Below, in pieces: positions 5,151 to 5,543 of a DNA stretch of 5,543 nt (position 1 is its first letter; each line of letters opens with the position of its first letter). The position numbers and the translations under genes are program-made. A model generated the notes under the pieces. That model saw only the letters and a program-made list of their open reading frames with translations, was not told the origin of the DNA and did not search any database. Source of the stretch: Chloroflexota bacterium (lineage in GTDB: Bacteria > Chloroflexota > Limnocylindria > Limnocylindrales > CSP1-4); contig JACDAH010000487.1 of assembly GCA_013695505.1 (NCBI GenBank), forward strand, positions 1 to 5,543. The letters run 5' to 3'.

Positions 5151-5378
5151 GCGGCACTCCCCCACGTCTCTGGGTCTCGAGCGAGGCAGCTTGGCGCGTG
5201 CGGAGCTTCGAGCGATGACTGAGTCGGAGGCGGTGCCCAGGAAACCCTCGAACGGGCCGTCGAACATCTACTGGCGCTCGGCGATCCGGGTTCGTAGGTG
5301 CTGCTACGAGGCGCCGGGCGTTCCAGATGCCGTTCGCGACACTGCGCGGTGGTAGACGCAACTATGCAGACCGGCGGC

Positions 5379-5543
5379 GCGGTCTGGAGGCAGGTTTGGC
5401 AAGCCAGAACACCTTGACGAGTTCGTCGAGGCTGTCGAATCTGTAGAGCTTCTGGGGATCGCGGTCGGGAGCGCAAAACCCCTGTGCTCGGCGAGCGCGA
5501 GCAGGGTTTCCCCCTGTGCATCGTGCCCTCGACATGGCAGTGC
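5379..5543 (-). pseudogene. Frameshifted N-terminal fragment of an adenosine deaminase
   Basis: Adenosine deaminase hydrolyses adenosine to inosine and ammonia in purine salvage. The minus strand shows the enzyme's N-terminus in consecutive pieces in different frames: HCHVEGTMH (5516-5542), with the HxH pair that binds the catalytic metal; GETLLALAEHRGFALP (about 5466-5513); DRDPQKLYRFDSLDELVKVF then WLAK (5395-5466); and probably QTCLQT (5381-5398). Joined, they follow the normal order of this family (ELHxHxEG, then PETLLALAERNG-ALP, then a LYRF helix, then VFWLAQ). Each junction needs about a one-base shift, and they fall at runs (GGGGG, CCC, CCAAACC). Further toward 5200 no clear similarity remains, and the metal-binding and catalytic residues of the later barrel strands are not seen, so the gene is truncated as well. 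The extreme N-terminus lies beyond the window. Single-base sequencing or assembly errors could explain the shifts but not the missing C-terminal part. Confidence 0.72.

Larger units (their letters stand above)
4599..5378. other. Degenerate region without an intact gene
   Basis: About 780 bp upstream of the sigma operon. Several open frames exist on both strands (for example 4567-5022 plus and 4856-5521 minus), but none shows a recognisable fold; they are Arg/Ser-rich or mixed as expected of non-coding GC-rich DNA. What can be picked out: the sigma operon leader (4599 to about 4780) with a palindrome, a coding-like minus-strand remnant (4918-5070), repeat copy 2 (5123-5150) and sequence that may be eroded adenosine deaminase gene (about 5200-5378). 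Confidence 0.5.

Noticed and set aside
4856..5521. 221-codon minus-strand frame
   Set aside because: Its first codons coincide with one piece of the broken adenosine deaminase, but the rest is Arg/Ser-rich and crosses the 28-bp repeat. It is not a functional gene as it stands.

Overview
This GC-rich window (high G+C at third codon positions) looks like chromosomal DNA of an uncultivated soil or groundwater bacterium, most likely Chloroflexota or Actinomycetota. That placement is an inference from three things: the style of the ECF sigma/anti-sigma pair (an N-terminal 'AWLHGDA...PPEPLARAIESTR' segment instead of a zinc motif), an Ala-rich coiled-coil protein, and frequent GTG/TGA codon use. 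No rRNA, tRNA, CRISPR array or transposase gene was seen.

Layout. 1-928 (minus): a GT1-family glycosyltransferase whose 3' end lies outside the window. 929-1180: a gap with two inverted repeats. 1181-1606 (minus): a small Ala-rich coiled-coil protein. 1607-1777: a divergent control region. 1778-1990 (plus): the N-terminal piece of what looks like a pre-ATP-grasp protein, cut off inside a 28-bp repeat, with a possible second scrap of the same gene at 2148-2180. 2299-2928 (minus): a small membrane-anchored protein with a duplicated TDEYR-x-MY motif, followed 3 nt later by an ECF sigma gene that keeps only the start of region 2. 3151-4598 (minus): an intact ECF sigma factor and a membrane-spanning putative anti-sigma protein overlapping by ATGA. 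4599-5378: about 780 bp with no intact gene, holding an 8-bp-arm palindrome, a coding-like remnant and the second copy of the 28-bp repeat. 5379-5543 (minus): the start of an adenosine deaminase gene broken by frameshifts.

How it fits together. The one clearly working circuit is the sigma/anti-sigma operon, a likely envelope-stress or signal-response switch. The glycosyltransferase and the coiled-coil protein are probably independent. Around the sigma operon the DNA looks like a decay zone: three truncated or frameshifted genes (pre-ATP-grasp, ECF sigma, adenosine deaminase), with the two direct copies of the 28-bp dyad repeat about 3.1 kb apart on either side of both sigma loci. The repeat/decay association is the most interesting feature here. 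I did not find convincing evidence of a wholly new multi-gene system.
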